NCBI GenBank assembly: GCA_033398695.1
Contig: CM065816.1
Span: 132,901,358 to 132,965,357 of the forward strand
DNA length: 64,000 bases
Direction: 5' to 3'
DNA from: Orobanche coerulescens
Lineage: Eukaryota > Streptophyta > Magnoliopsida > Lamiales > Orobanchaceae
The notes under the pieces: generated by a model
What the model saw: the letters and a program-made list of their open reading frames with translations, nothing else
Told to the model about the DNA's origin: nothing
Databases searched by the model: none
Made by a program: the position numbers and the translations under genes
In this document: in pieces, positions 10,641-23,094 of the stretch
Layout: each line of letters opens with the position of its first letter
Numbering within the stretch: the first letter of the stretch is position 1

Positions 10641-11559
10641 CTACAAGATGAGTATAGGCAGCTGAAAAATAACTTTGAAAAACTCAGCCTAGAGTTAATT
10701 AAAACCAAATTTTAATTTGAAAAACAGGCTGAAGACAAGTTGAAAAACTAGGCTGATAATACTACATCTGAGATCAAAAGATTAACTGTTTTAAATAGTG
10801 AGAAATCAACTGCACTTGCTCATGTTAAATCTGAGTTTGCTAAACTGACACAACTAAGTAACACACAGGCTAATGAGATAACTTCTCTCAAACCTTCTAT
10901 AACCTTGGATGAATTTTGTATAAATAAAAGGCCACTATATTCCAGATCAGGACTTGGATATGACCCCAACACTCCCTCTAGTTCTAAAACTACTTTCATC
11001 AAGGGAGAAACACTTGTCCCGTATGCTGAGCCAACTTACAAACCTGTATTTAAAAATAGGCAGCATCCAAGCAAAAGTTTAGGCAGCAGCCAAGGTATAC
11101 AAGGCAGCCACCTAGACAAGAGACTAGGCAATGGCCAAGGCAAAAGCAGCAACCTAGACAACATGCCCACTATTATCAAAGACTCCCCAAAAATAAATTT
11201 CAAAATGGGAGGGGCAAATGGAAACCTCAAGGTTATGCTAATTTTCAAAACGAAGAGGTGTGGAGATCTCAAAGATTTTATAAATGGTCTCAGCCAAGAT
11301 TTAGGAATGGCACGCACCACCAATTTTATGAGGCACATCCAATACACAATCCTAACCGAGGATATAGGCCCAAACCATACACACCTTTTAGGGGCAATCA
11401 CCATAATTTCCATAATCCAAGGAGAAATCAATTCTCCAGGAGACCAACTAACCCCGGAGGACCCACATAAATTTGGGTACCTAAATCTCTGCTTGTTTGA
11501 TTGCAGAAAAGATGGAATGACTACTACCACATCTCCACAAATTCAAATATAGGAGGTGA
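10641..11559 (+). pseudogene. SIRE gag C-terminal coiled-coil region and gag-pol linker, broken
   Basis: Across stops, the translation shows a heptad-like segment (NNFEKLSLELIKTKF, then SEIKRLTVLNSEK), then a 215-residue open frame (10905-11552) beginning LDEFCINKRPLYSRSGLGYD and moving into Gln/Asn/Gly-rich sequence. SIRE gags have this coiled-coil followed by a low-complexity stretch before protease. The frame changes at least twice. Confidence 0.7.
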
Positions 11560-12494
11560 AAATTAGTTTGTAGATTCTGGATGCTCAAGGCACATGAACG
11601 GGAATAAGAAGTTTCTATCAAATTATACCAATGAAAGAGGCCCAGATGTAACCTTTGGAGATTGATCTAGAGGTCAGACAAAACGTTTTGGAGAGCTACA
11701 TAGAGGAAACATAACAATATCCAAAGTCCATTATGTCAAAGGGCTCAAGTATAACCTTGTGAGCATAAGTCAGTTCTGTGCTGAGAAGAATCTAGTAGTC
11801 AACAATTTGGAAATGTATGGTGATAGATATCCTATCTGGAGAAGTGAAGCTACAAGGATTCAGAAGAAGAGATGTCTATATGATAGATTGGAACACAGGA
11901 ACTCCCAACACCTATTTTCTATCCAAGACAATAGCTGAGAATTGATGGATGTGGCATAAAAGACTATGTCACATGAACTTCAAAGCCATCAACAAGATCA
12001 GTTCTCAAAAACTGGTCAGATGACTTCCAGAAGAAGTACTCAGAAAGGAAGCTCTCTGTGATGCATGTCAGAAAGGGAAACAAACCAGAGCAACATTTAA
12101 ACCAGTTCAACATACCACTCTAACCACAAGGATCTTAGATCTACTTCATATGGATCTATTTGGCCCCATAAAGCCAAGAACGTTGAGTGGCAGAAAGCAT
12201 GCGTTAGTAGTAGTAGATGACTACTCAAGATATACATAGATTGCTTTTCTCTATAAAAATAGTGAAACTTTGACAAAATTACCTGAGCTGCTAAGGAAGA
12301 TCCAGAATGAGAAATCCCTCTCAATCATCAAGATCAGATCAGATAGAGGAGGAGAATTTCTCAACAAAACAATCACTGAATACAATGATCAGAATGGGAT
12401 CTAGCACGAGCTCTCTACAGCTAAGACTCCATAGCAGAATGGTGTTGCTGAAAGAAGGAACAGAACCTTGAAGGAAGATGCCAGGTCCATGATT
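11560..12494 (+). pseudogene. SIRE copia protease and integrase, truncated
   Basis: At 11564 the aspartic protease site reads FVDSGCSRHMNG, the SIRE form of D-S/T-G. It is followed by VHYVKGLKYNLVSISQFC. The integrase zinc-binding part (LWHKRLCHMNF, then CDACQKGKQ) and catalytic core (MDLFGPIKPR, VDDYSRYT, SDRGGEF, NGVAERRNRTLKEDARSMIA) follow with several stops. The catalytic D, D and E are all kept. Homology ends abruptly after RSMIA at about 12494, where a 20-bp motif also found at 21920 begins. RT, RNase H and the 3' LTR of this element are missing from the window. Confidence 0.88.
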
Positions 12495-12599
12495 GCTTGC
12501 ATCGGTTTTTGTAAGACTCTCACTGGAATTATGATTTGTGAGAATAAAATCTTATGCATCACTTGTATCGGACATGTGAAAGAATATTCATGAGTCAAT
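12495..12599 (+). other. Short unassigned segment between the SIRE break and the copia insertion
   Basis: It starts with GCTTGCATCGGTTTTTGTAA, which recurs at 21921-21940 just right of the copia element. Nothing coding is recognised. Its last five bases, TCAAT, are the target duplication. Confidence 0.6.
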
Positions 12600-14440
12600 T
12601 GTTAGGAATATGCCCTCAAATGCCACTCAGAGGATGAGAGAGTGAGAGCAATTGTATTGTAATTATGAATATTATATTTAATAAGGCAATTATTATTTCT
12701 ATATTATTGTATATCACTGGCATTGTGATTTGATATATAGAATAATAGTCCTTGCATTTGAGAGTGAACATTCTACTCCTTATGGAGATAAGGAGATAGG
12801 CACTAGAAGTGTTTAGAGCTCGAATGCTTAACTAGTTCGCAAGTCGATAAAACTTAACAGGACATTAAGTTTTAATAAGACTTGTATAACTGATGCTAGG
12901 ATGTGTGCACGTCTTGATAGCATAGTTTTAAGTATATTGGTGGGACCAGTATACTCGAACACGACTCATACTCGATTTAGTCACACGGTATTCACTCTCG
13001 GAGAGTTGATGACGAATCGAAAGGTTGTGATAGTATACGTGGACCTTTGACTTGAGGGTTCAGTAGCATATGTGCCTGTGACGTTTAATTTGTCATTAGA
13101 GTAGTTAGACTCATTTGCTTAATTCTGAGTCGACCTCGAAGTGCGTACTATACGGGCAGGTAGCAGTCTTTGCTGTACGCCAAGAAAGGATTCTATCTCC
13201 TGTTAGTGAGCAGGCGAATGTCCTATACGGTTAATGGCAAATAAGATCATAAGTCTTTGGCCAAAGCATTCTGATATAGTCGTATTAGATACACTATTAA
13301 TCAGTCGGTCTTGATTTGCATTAACACATGTATAGAGTTTAGTCAACAGTAGGGTTTGACTTTACCGTGACCCGAAGACTTGACCGGGACATCTGATGAA
13401 GGGTCTATACGTATATAGTATTCACGACATAATGGTTCTGGAATGATTCGTTCATTCGTTCTCAGTCGGGGTTTACAGTGCGGCCCGCTAGGCTGGCTAA
13501 GTGCTGCCCGCACTCATTGGTTCCTCCCAATGCCGGCTGAGACGAACCTACGGAGTCGCACATAGAATCATTGATGGATAATTCTGAATTAACAATCTCT
13601 CTTATAATATTAGATATTAGATATCTAATTTTGATTTATCGGATAAATCAAATAGCGGTCTTATGAATTGTAAGTAGGTTACTGGGTGATTACTTTAATT
13701 CTTAAATTATATTTCTTCGAGAAATATATATTTGTGTTTGATATAATTAATTAATTGGATTAATTAATTAGTCCAAACACATTGGAAATAAAACGGATTC
13801 GTTTGACAAACATCCGGTACACGAGGGATTCGTTTTGACGAACATCCAGTACACGAGCCGAGTAAATTCGACCCGTCTTCTTGGAAATTTCTCTTAAGGA
13901 CGCCCCCTCCCTCTCTTGTCTATTTTATACTTATTTTATGTCACTAGGTGACATATGTGAGGTGTATTTGATACCCTCAATCATGTGTTAAAGGTAGACT
14001 TTCATTTTTTTTATAAATAAAAGTCTTTAAAAAGGAGAGGGGACAACTTCTTCTAGTAAGAACTCAAAATCACGAATTTGAGAGATAGTGTAAGGTTGAA
14101 AACTTCATCTTGATCTTAGAGACAAGATATAAGAAGAATACATTGAGAGAGAAAATTCCTACAAGCTTCCCTAGCCGCATTCTTGAAGAAAGGAAGCTTG
14201 TCGATTTTTCCATCAAGTTCCGGCGTGTGAAGTAGAGGCATCTTGCTTTAGGTGCTTGGAACGAAGGCCTCTTCATCATCATCATCATCATCATACGAAG
14301 GTTTTTCAGAGACATCATAGGTATGGGACTTTGATTCCTTGATCTTCGTATTTTTCTTTTCGTATATACGTTACTTGATCGATCCTCTTAGCGATTCCGT
14401 TTATTCTTCCGCTGCGTTTATTTTCTGTGGAATCCCATCA
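12600..14440 (+). repeat. 5' LTR of the 9.3-kb copia element
   Basis: TG...CA ends and close identity to 20069-21907. It includes a (TCA)n run near 14273-14294, longer here than in the other LTR, and a TAATTAATTAAT palindromic block near 13746-13770. Confidence 0.95.
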
Positions 14441-14441
14441 A

Positions 14442-14453
14442 TGGTATCGGAGC
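14442..14453 (+). other. Primer-binding site, initiator Met-tRNA type
   Basis: TGGTATCGGAGC lies one base after the LTR. It differs by one base (G for A) from the usual TGGTATCAGAGC. Confidence 0.88.
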
Positions 14454-16131
14454 GAGGTCAAATATATCGTATATACGATCATCTTTGCATTTGGAATGTT
14501 ATTTGATGATGTTTATAGTTTAGAATCATAATAGATATAATCGAAGAAATTTAATCGTTCGTAGTAAGTCAAGTTTCGACTATTTTATGTGAATTATAAA
14601 TCTGAAAAATTTGATTTTTGTTGATTTATAAGTTCTTCATGAAGTTAAGAAACTTTTTCGTTTTGGAAGCGAGTCGAAAAAAATGAGAAAAACGAGGGTT
14701 AAACACGAATACAAAGATTTAAGACGCAGCCGCAGTGAAGCCATCGGATCACTACGGCCGGCCGAGAGTGACTCGGTAGTTATCAGAGCCGCTCGCCACC
14801 TGCCGCGATGGCGAGAGTGACTCGGTCCGTGCGGTTCTCGAGTTTTCGGCCCGATTTTGAATCGGGCCGTGGGCTGGGCCTGATACCGGATTTTCCGGGA
14901 CTCCATTTTTGTGTTTATATTTCGTTGTAATAATTTCCGAAATTTAAATTGGATTTAATAAAATATTTGGAATATCTTTTTATTAAGGGAAATTATTAGG
15001 CGAGAATATTGTTTTGGCCGGATTACTTTGAACGGATTAAAATGACGATTATAAATATTAATTGGATTAATATTGTAGAAATTAAATAGATTAATTTTTA
15101 TATTAATTGGATTAATATATTAATTGATTATTTAATTTCATTTACCGTTACATGTTGTATGGAATGCCTTATGTGATGGTGATATAGCTCGTGGACTTAG
15201 TTGTTGATTTGTTCGATTCGATATGGTTGTAAAGGCCATTTTGAGCCTATTTATTTTTACTAGAAAATATGTATAATAGGACGTATTGTTCAATGATGTA
15301 ATTATTCATATGGCTATGACGAAGACCGAAGACGACCGACTAGAGGACGAAGAATCAATACTGTATTTTTTTCTTTGTTTATTTGGCTTGGCCAATACTT
15401 AGGAAAAAGTCCATAAGCTATATGTTGGTAGTAACTAGGTTGCTATTTATTGTTTTTCATTTTGAATGATTGACAAACCACAAACCGCGCTTATAAATGG
15501 ATTAATGTGCAAAGTGTAACATATAATCGCGTTAATACTCCCACTCACAAACACTAAGTTATAAAGGTTACGAGGTTTCCTACCCTCCGTCAAACTCATG
15601 GAAAATTGAAATCTAAACCGGAATATTACTTCCGAGTATGTCGGGGTAATATTTTTGGGGAAAGTTGATAAATTCCTAGAGTGCATTAGATGCCTTTGGT
15701 TGTGACAAATCAAACCCCTATAAACCGTATGGGTTGTCGGGTAAGATTCAATTGTCAGACTAATAGGAGTTGACGGTTTAAACTTAGATAGTTCAGCGAG
15801 CCATAGAAACCGAATGGGTTGAGGGCAAGTGAACTAGGGGTAAAAGAAGATCGAATCATCCATTATATGGGTTGGTATTAGACACCACTTTATAAAGAAT
15901 AATAGAATATAAACCGTATGGGTTGCCCTCTATTAAACTTTGTAAAGAAATCGATCACCACTATGAAGTCACCCAAGACTTCCGGATTTAACATGGGAGT
16001 GTGTAAATGCCGATAAAATAGTGGGAGCCGAGTTATGAATAAAGAAAGTCCTTAAATTCTTTACTCGGATCATAATTAAACAATCACTAACGAATCTAAA
16101 ATTATTCTCTGCAGTTAACAAAACTCTCAAT
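14454..16131 (+). other. Untranslated leader of the copia element
   Basis: 1.7 kb with no supported frame. A GC-rich block lies near 14720-14880 inside otherwise AT-rich DNA. Between 15720 and 15930 the motif AAACCGTATGGGTTG appears in four variants (15723, 15805, about 15857 with only the ATGGGTTG core, 15911). Its role is unknown; packaging signals usually lie in this part of a retroelement (inference). Confidence 0.6.
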
Positions 16132-16914
16132 ATGACAATGAACCCACTCACTATACTACTTGAAAAGAACGTCCTGACTGGTCCGAACTATGTGGACTGG
16201 CTTCGGAACTTGAGGATTGTCCTAACTATGGAAATGCTGGGATACGTCTTGGAGGCGGACATCCCAGCGGCTCCTGCAAGAACCCGAGCCAATCAGGAAG
16301 ATGTCGATGCCCGTGAGAAATGGGTAAAAGACGACATAAGAGTGCGAGGGTAAATGTTAGGCTCAATGACCAATGAACTTCAACGTGCCCATGAAACGAT
16401 GACGTCTTCACGAGCCATCTTAGCACACCTGGCTGAGCTCTATGGAGAGCATAGCTGAACTGCTAGATATGAGATATCAAAGCAATTATTCGGCGCCAGG
16501 ATGAAGGAAGGAGAGAGGGTTGGGGACCATGTCCTCAAGATGATCTCGATGATTGAGAGATTGGAAGCTCTTGATTTTCAGATGCATGCATCTCTCCAAA
16601 CTGACCTTATCCTGCAGTCACTTCCTGACTCGTTTTCCCAATTTGTCATGAACTTCAACTGCAATGAGATTGCATGTAACTTAGCTGGGCTAATGAACAA
16701 ACTGACGACTGCCCAGTCTCAGATGAAGACAAAGGGAAAGGAAGTTGCACTTGTGATTTCTTCTAAGACTTGGAAGTCCAAGAATAAGAAGAAAAAGAAC
16801 AAGAAGCAGTTAGGTCCGATAGCCAAGATCGACAAGGGAAGGGCAAGGGCCCAATGGTTCAAAAGAGCAAAGGGGCCAAGAAAATGGATGTATGCCTCAA
16901 CTGCGGTGAGCTAG
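16132..16914 (+). pseudogene. Copia gag, broken by two stops
   Basis: The start MNPLTILLEKNVLTGPNYVD is the usual N-terminus of this copia gag type (retrotran_gag/UBN2 family). It is followed by WLRNLRIVLTMEMLGYVLE. In-frame stops fall at 16351 and about 16456; the later part (16501-16914) is open and carries RVGDHVLKMISMIERLEAL and LILQSLPDSFSQFVMNFN, as in intact relatives. A lysine-rich tail (KNKKKKNKKQ) precedes the zinc knuckle, which lies in the overlapping next frame. Gag would assemble particles; this copy cannot give full-length protein. Confidence 0.88.
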
Positions 16915-18446
16915 GCCACTGGAAGAGGTATTGTCCAAAGCTTGACCGTAATGCGCCTTCAGGTACGGAACTACTGGTTTTAGAAACAAATTGTTCTGTA
17001 ACTATATATTCTACTTCTTGGATACTTGATTCCGGTGCGAGTTCTCACATTTGTACAATGAATCAGGATCTGGAACGAAGTAGGAAGCTGGATTCAGGGG
17101 AGGTGATGGTCACCGTCGGAAGTGGGCATAGTGTCGAGGCTTCTGATATCGGATCCCTTATGTTGGATTTAGAATCTGGTTTTATTCTCACTTTAGATGT
17201 ACTTGTTTTGCCCAAGGGGCACAAGAATATTGTATCAATTCTGGTCATGGACCGAAAGGGATTTCACTTCTTTATTGGAGATGGGTCCTGTCGTATTTAT
17301 TTCAGAAATAAATTGGTTGGTACTGCTACATTATTAAATGGTTTATACAATTTAAATTTAAAGAATAAGACAACTGTGAACACTATAACTAGGAAGCATG
17401 GTAGGGATGAAACAAACCAAGCACTTAAGTGGCATCTTAGACATGGTCATATCGGTCAGACCAAGGTTCATAAAATGGAGAAAGATGGGCTTACGGGTCC
17501 ATTGGGATCAGATCCCTATCCAACTTGTGAATCTTGCCTTCAAGGCAAAATGACTAAGTTACCCTTCGCAGGGACTTTTGAAAGAGCTGCTAAAAAACTT
17601 GGATTGATCCATACCGACGTCTGTGGCCCTTTTGAAGTGGCACGAGACGGCTTTCAGTATTTCATTACATTCACTAATGACCATACCAGGTATGGATTCG
17701 TGTACTTAATGAAACATAAGTCTGAAGCTTTTGATAAATTCAAGGAATTTAAAGCCCTAGTTGAAAATCAAACAGGTAACCGTGTTAAGACTCTTCGGTC
17801 AGACCGGGGTGGTGAGTACATGAGTACCGAATTTGATGAGTTCTTAAAAGAACTAGGAATAGTGTCACAATTCACTCCTACAGCTACTCCACAATTAAAT
17901 GGTGTATCAAAAAGAAGGAACCGAACCTTGTTGGACATGGTTCGCTCCATGCTTAACTATACTGATCTACCGATTTATTTGTGGGGTTACGCGCTCCTTA
18001 CTGCTGTGCATATCTTGAACATATGTCCTTCCAAATCCATTCCTAAGACTCCCCATGAGATGTGGAGAGGTAGGAAACTAAGTCTTAATCACATTAGGAT
18101 TTGGGGATGCCCTACTTATGTCAAGAAGACTAAAGTAGAGAAATTGGAAACTAGGTATGTGAAAGGTCGTTTCATAAGATATCCAGGGGATTTCAAGGGA
18201 TATCTATTCTACATGCACGAAGATCATAGGATCATCGTTGCTATACAAGCACACTTCCTGGAAGATCAGTTTATTCAGGACGGAGGGGCAGGTAGAAATA
18301 TTTCTTTGGAAGAAATAAAAGAAACACCAAATGAGACACCTATGCAAGATATAAGAACCGAACCTTCTGAAATACAAATACAACCTCGCAAGTCTAGTAG
18401 AATTTCTAAATTATCTGAGAGGTATGGCTATCTGCATCAAGAGTAA
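16854..18446 (+). pseudogene. Copia zinc knuckle, protease and integrase (catalytic Glu lost)
   Basis: A 530-residue open frame, shifted relative to gag. It holds the CCHC knuckle CLNCGELGHWKRYC, the protease site ILDSGASSH, the integrase HHCC finger (H-R-HGH, then CESCLQGK) and the core: HTDVCGPF (first Asp), SDRGGEY (second Asp). The third catalytic position, spaced as in DD35E enzymes, reads NGVSKRRNRTL where relatives have Glu in place of Lys. This one change should abolish integration. The WGCPTYVKK and post-core regions are normal. The frame ends at a stop before RT; in intact relatives gag and pol are one polyprotein, so the shift from gag and this stop are both damage. The ATG at 16854 is simply the first in the frame and is not a natural start. 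Confidence 0.93.
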
Positions 18447-18461
18447 CTGGGTGTCCATGAG

Positions 18462-19240
18462 ATGACAGAAAGTAGTCAAGAGAATGATCCTTCTACATAC
18501 GACCAAGCGATGGTAGACGTTGACTCCACCAAGTGGCAAGAAGCTATGGAAGCTGAGAAAGACTCAATGCATGCTAATCAGGTCTGGACTTTAGTAGATC
18601 GTCCTAAAGGCATAGTGCCTATTGGAAATAAATGGATCTATAAGAGAAAGACTGATGGAGATGGCAAGGTTGATACCTATAAGGCCAGGCTTGTGGCAAA
18701 GGGTTATTCCCAAAGAGAAGGAATCGATTACTTCGAGACCTTCTCGCCTGTAGCTATGATTAAGTCTATTCGTATGATGCTTGCTATAGCAGCCCACTTA
18801 GATTATGAAATATGGCAAATGGATGTGAAAATGGCATTCCTAAATGGATTCCTCGAGGAGGAGATTTATATGGAATGTACCTAAGGGATTCATATCTCAA
18901 ACCAATATTCATAAAGTATGCAAACTTCAGTGCCATTTATGGATCAAGCAAGCTTCACGGAGTTGGAATCTTCGTTTTAACGAGACAGTCAAAGAGTTTG
19001 ATTTTGTCTAAAACGAAGAAGAGCCCTGTATTTACAAGAAGGTTAGTGGGAGCAAAATTGCGTTCTTAATACTATATGTAGATGACTTTCTACTTATAGG
19101 AAACGACATAGGAATGCTCGGTTACAGAAAGCTTGGCTTTCTAGAGAGTTCTCAATGAAAGACTTGGGAGAAGCTACCTATATTCTAGGTATTCGTCTCT
19201 ACCGGATAGAGCGAAAAGAATGTTAGGTCTTTCCCAAGCC
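18462..19240 (+). pseudogene. Copia reverse transcriptase, frameshifted
   Basis: The first part (to 18884) is open: KWQEAMEAEKDSMHANQVWT, IGNKWIYKRKTDGDGKVDTY, KARLVAKGYSQREGIDYFET, FSPVAMIKSIRMMLAIAA, WQMDVKMAFLNGFLEEEIYM. The QMDVK box holds the first catalytic Asp. A frameshift then disrupts the palm. Downstream, in another frame, the catalytic box ILYVDDFLLIGND is intact (YVDD at 19075-19086), then MKDLGEATYILGI. It would copy RNA to DNA; several indels inactivate it. Confidence 0.92.
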
Positions 19241-20053
19241 CTCTACATAGAAAAGATCCCAAGCGATTTAGGATGGAAGATTCTAAAAGAGGGTTTCTAC
19301 CTATGCAACATGGTGCAAAACTTTCCTTAGAGATGTGTCCTCAAAGTGAGGAAGATAGAAAGGAAATGAGCAAGGTACCTTATGCTTCGGCGAGGTAGCC
19401 TTATGTATGCAATGATTTGCACTAGACCGGACATTGCCTATCTTGCCGTGAGCGTAGTAAGTCGGTTTCCAAATCCAGGGCAGAACATTGGATCGTCAGA
19501 AAGAACATTCTTAAGTACCTAAGGAGGACTAAAGACTTGGTTCTTACATACGGCGGTGGAGAACTAAGAGTGATGGGTTATACGGACTCGATTTTTCTGG
19601 GACATGGATGCTCAGATGTCCACATCAGGGTATATCTTTACTCTGAATGGTGGGGCAGTTTCTTGGAGAAGTGCCAAGAAAAGTTCGACTGCTATCTCTA
19701 CATGTCAAGTAGAATATCAGGCAGCCACGGAGGCTGCTAAAGAAGCTTTTTGGATAAAGAAGTTCACTGAGGAACTTCAAGTGGTTCCTAACGCAGAGAA
19801 GCCCGTGACACTGTTTTGTGACAACGACGGAGTTGTTGCATAGGCTAAGGAACCTAGGGCTCACCACAACACCAAACATATTGCGAGAAAATATCATTTT
19901 GTTAGAGAAATGGTTCGGGATGGGAATGTTACACTGCAGAGAGTAGACACAGCAAATAACGTTGCTGATCCGCTTACCAAGCCACTATCTCAGAAGGTCT
20001 TAGAGAGACATCTGGAGAGTATGGGTATTAGATACCATAGTTTGTGGCATTAA
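19241..20053 (+). pseudogene. Copia RT connection and RNase H, frameshifted
   Basis: Pieces in shifting frames give the RDIAY-type segment (TRPDIAYLAVSVVS), GGELRVMGYTDS, then STSGYIFTLNGGAVSWRSAK, VEYQAATEAAKEAFWIKKF, TLFCDNDGVVA, HHNTKHIARKYHFVREM and NVADPLTKPLSQ, followed by a MGIRYHS terminus near the stop at 20052. This is the standard copia RNase H ending. An in-frame TAG follows GVVA at 19840. At least two frameshifts lie between 19240 and 19620. Confidence 0.9.
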
Positions 20054-20056
20054 GTG

Positions 20057-20068
20057 CAAGTGGGAGAT
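20057..20068 (+). other. Polypurine tract
   Basis: AAGTGGGAGAT precedes the TGTTAGG start of the 3' LTR, the usual position and form in copia elements. Confidence 0.85.
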
Positions 20069-21907
20069 TGTTAGGAATATGCCCTCGAATGCCACTCAGA
20101 GGATGAGAGAGTGAGAGCAATTGTATTGTAATTATGAATATTATATTTAATAAGGCAATTATTATTTCTATATTATTGTATATCACTGGCATTGTGATTT
20201 GGTATATAGAATAATAGTCCTTGCATTTGAGAGTGAACATTCTACTCCTTATGGAGATAAAGAGATAGGCACTAGAAGTGTTTAGAGCTCGAATGCTTAA
20301 CTAGTTCGCAAGTCGATAAAACTTAACAAGACATTAAGTTTTAATAAGACTTGTGTAACTGATGCTAGGATGTGTGCACGTCTTGATAGCATAGTTATAA
20401 GTATATTGGTGGGACCAGTATACTCGAACACGACTCATACTCGATTCAGTCACACTGTATTCACTCTCGGAGAGTTGATGATGAATCGAAAGGTTGTGAT
20501 AGTATACGTGGACCTTTGACTTGAGGGTTCAGTAGAAGATGTGCCTGTGACGTTTAGTTTGTCATTATAGTAGTTAGACTCATTTGCTTAATTACTGAGT
20601 CGACCTAGAAGTGCGGACTATACGGGCAGGTAGCAGTCTTTGTTGTACGCCAAGAAAGGATTCTATCTCTTGTTAGTGAGCAGGCAAATGTCCTATACGG
20701 TTAATGGCAAATAAGATCATAAGTCTTAGGCCAAAGCATTCTGATATAGTCGTATTAGATACACTATTAATCAGTCGGTCTTGATTTGCATTAACACATG
20801 TATAGAGTTTAGTCAACAGTAGGGTTTGACTTTACCGTGACCCGAAGACTTGACCGGGACATCTGATGAAGGGTCTATACGTATATAGTATTCACGACAT
20901 AATGGTTCTGGAATGATTCGTTCATTCATTCTGAGTCGGGGTTTACAGTGCGGCCCGCTAGGCTGGCTAAGTGCTGCCCGCACTCATTGGTTCCTCCCAA
21001 TGCCGGCTGAGACGAACCTACGGAGTCGCGCATAGGATCATTGATGGATAAATATGAATTAACAATCTCTCTTATAATATTAGATATTAGATATCTAATT
21101 TTTATTTATCGGATAAATCAAATAGCGGTCTTATGAATTGTAAGTAGGTTACTGGGTGATTACTTTAATTCATAAATTATATTTCTTAGAGAAATATATA
21201 TTTGTGTTTGATATAATTAATTAATTGGATTAATTAATTAGTCCAAACACATTGGAAATAAAACGGATTCGTTTGACAAACATCTGGTACACGAGGGATT
21301 CGTTTTGACGAACATCCAGTACACGAGCCGAGTAAATTCGACCCGTCTTCTTGGAAATTTACCTTAAGGCCACCCCCTCCCTCTCTTGTCTCTTTTATAC
21401 TTATTTTATGTCACTAGGTGACATATGTGAGGTGTATTTGATACCCTCAATCATGTGTTAAAGGTAGACTTTCATTTTTTATATAAATAAAAGTCTTTAA
21501 AAAGGAGAGAGGACAACTTCTTCTAGTAAGAACTCAAAATCACGAATTTAAGAGAGAGTGTAAGGTTGAAAACTTCATCTTGATCTTAGAGACAAGATAT
21601 AAGAAGAATACATTGAGAGAGAAAATTCCTACAAGCTTCCCTAGCCGCATTCTTGAAGAAAGGAAGCTTGTCGATTTTTCCATCAAGTTCCGGCGTATGA
21701 AGTAGAGGCATCTTGCTTTAGGTGCTTGGAACGAAGGGCTCTTCATCATCATCATCATCATACGAAAGTTTTTCAAAGACATCATAGGTATGGGACTTTG
21801 ATTCCTTGATTTTCGTATTTTTCTTTTCGTATATACGTTACTTGATCGATCCTCTTAGGGATTCCGTTTATTCTTCCGCTGCGTTTATTTTCTGTGGAAT
21901 CCCATCA
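20069..21907 (+). repeat. 3' LTR of the 9.3-kb copia element
   Basis: 1839 bp, TGTTAGGAAT...CCCATCA, followed directly by the TCAAT duplication. The (TCA)n run at about 21742-21761 is shorter than in the 5' LTR. Confidence 0.95.
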
Positions 21908-21912
21908 TCAAT

Positions 21913-23094
21913 ATGGCCCGGCTTGCATCGGTTTTTGTAATCAGAATATGTATTGGGACATTGACACATTTAGGCTTTAATAGTCCATAGTTTGGATAGT
22001 TTGTTGATCCATATACCACGGTATTGACATGGACATTATTTTTTCTTTGAACAAAGAAACTAGCTGAATCAAAGACACCAAAGTATGTTGGTGGAGTCGT
22101 GAGCAGGTCTCATGACCGATGATGATATTTATGTCATCCGCATCTTGCTTTCATAAGCATGTGTGACGCCAAATACCCCCCCGATGATCCTTCTTAGCCA
22201 TGTTCATTGATTAAAGCTATTCTTTGGCACGATTAGGAGATGACACCCTCCTATGCTAAAGAGAATAATGTAGCGACTCGCATAAGCATGGTGTTGAGTC
22301 CTCCCTTTTCACTGAGTTCTTATACATACATGATCATAAGTATTAGCCTGGGTGGCTTATGATACTATGATTGTCTTCACAAATGGTCGTACTCAAGTAA
22401 TAACATTATATGTTATGTGGTTCATTTGACAATGATTGATAAGTTGATGAAACCTGAGTTTATGGTTGTCCAACTTGTGGACCAGTCATTGTAAAGGTTG
22501 GTTCACCCACTTTTAGACCAAGTCTTAAAGTGAAATTTTAACGAGTATTTCCTAACATTCAAGGATACCTTCTCACATATTTTGGTGCCATTTGGAGACT
22601 TGGAAGGAGGTGAACCACTAAATAAAGTTTTCACATACCACCAGCCATCCCAACAACCAGTTCGATGTCATTTCGACTAGTTTCTGACCACAAGGTTGAT
22701 GGTTTTGGAATCCTAAACACCCGTTTATACATGCTCAAGAAATTTTGAGGTGTTTGGGGTTGGTGAAGGGAGTGAAATCTTCAAGAAAGCACTATAGGTT
22801 CGATAAAACCAACGCCCTATCATCGGTTTAATAGTTTCTTTATGTACAATACTGGTGGTGCATGGTGGCGGTTTTGTTGGATTCTCAAGACCAGTAGCTA
22901 CTGGTATGTATCATAGGTCAACATGTCATATTCACCTATATCTATCATCATTCAAATGCTTAGTTACAAGTGTAACCGTATGCATTTTGTTAACTGGATT
23001 GTGTCAACAATGAAAAACCTTTACCGTCCACATGTTCATGTGCCAAAGTGCATTACCACAATGCATTATGATGGGTTATAAATGATGAATATGA
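21913..23094 (+). other. Eroded interior of a copia element, no clear motif
   Basis: It begins with ATGGCCCG and the 20-bp motif shared with 12495. No gag, protease or integrase core motif can be read with confidence. Its orientation and position suggest the upstream part of the Ivana-like relic that becomes recognisable near 23100. Confidence 0.4.

Larger units (their letters stand above)
12600..21907 (+). mobile_element. Complete Ty1/copia retrotransposon, 9.3 kb, coding-defective
   Basis: LTRs at 12600-14440 (1841 bp) and 20069-21907 (1839 bp) both run TGTTAGGAAT...CCCATCA. TCAAT is duplicated at 12595-12599 and 21908-21912. A primer site follows the left LTR and a purine tract precedes the right. 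Between them lie a 1.7-kb leader, gag, protease, integrase, RT and RNase H in copia order. The LTRs match closely by eye (small substitutions and one trinucleotide-repeat length change), so the insertion is fairly young, yet gag, RT and RNase H carry stops or frameshifts and integrase has lost its catalytic glutamate. It is therefore not self-mobile. Exact copia lineage is not certain. Confidence 0.95.

Noticed and set aside
16129..20053. Active copia element
   Set aside because: Stops in gag and RNase H, frameshifts in RT and the integrase Glu-to-Lys change exclude autonomous activity.
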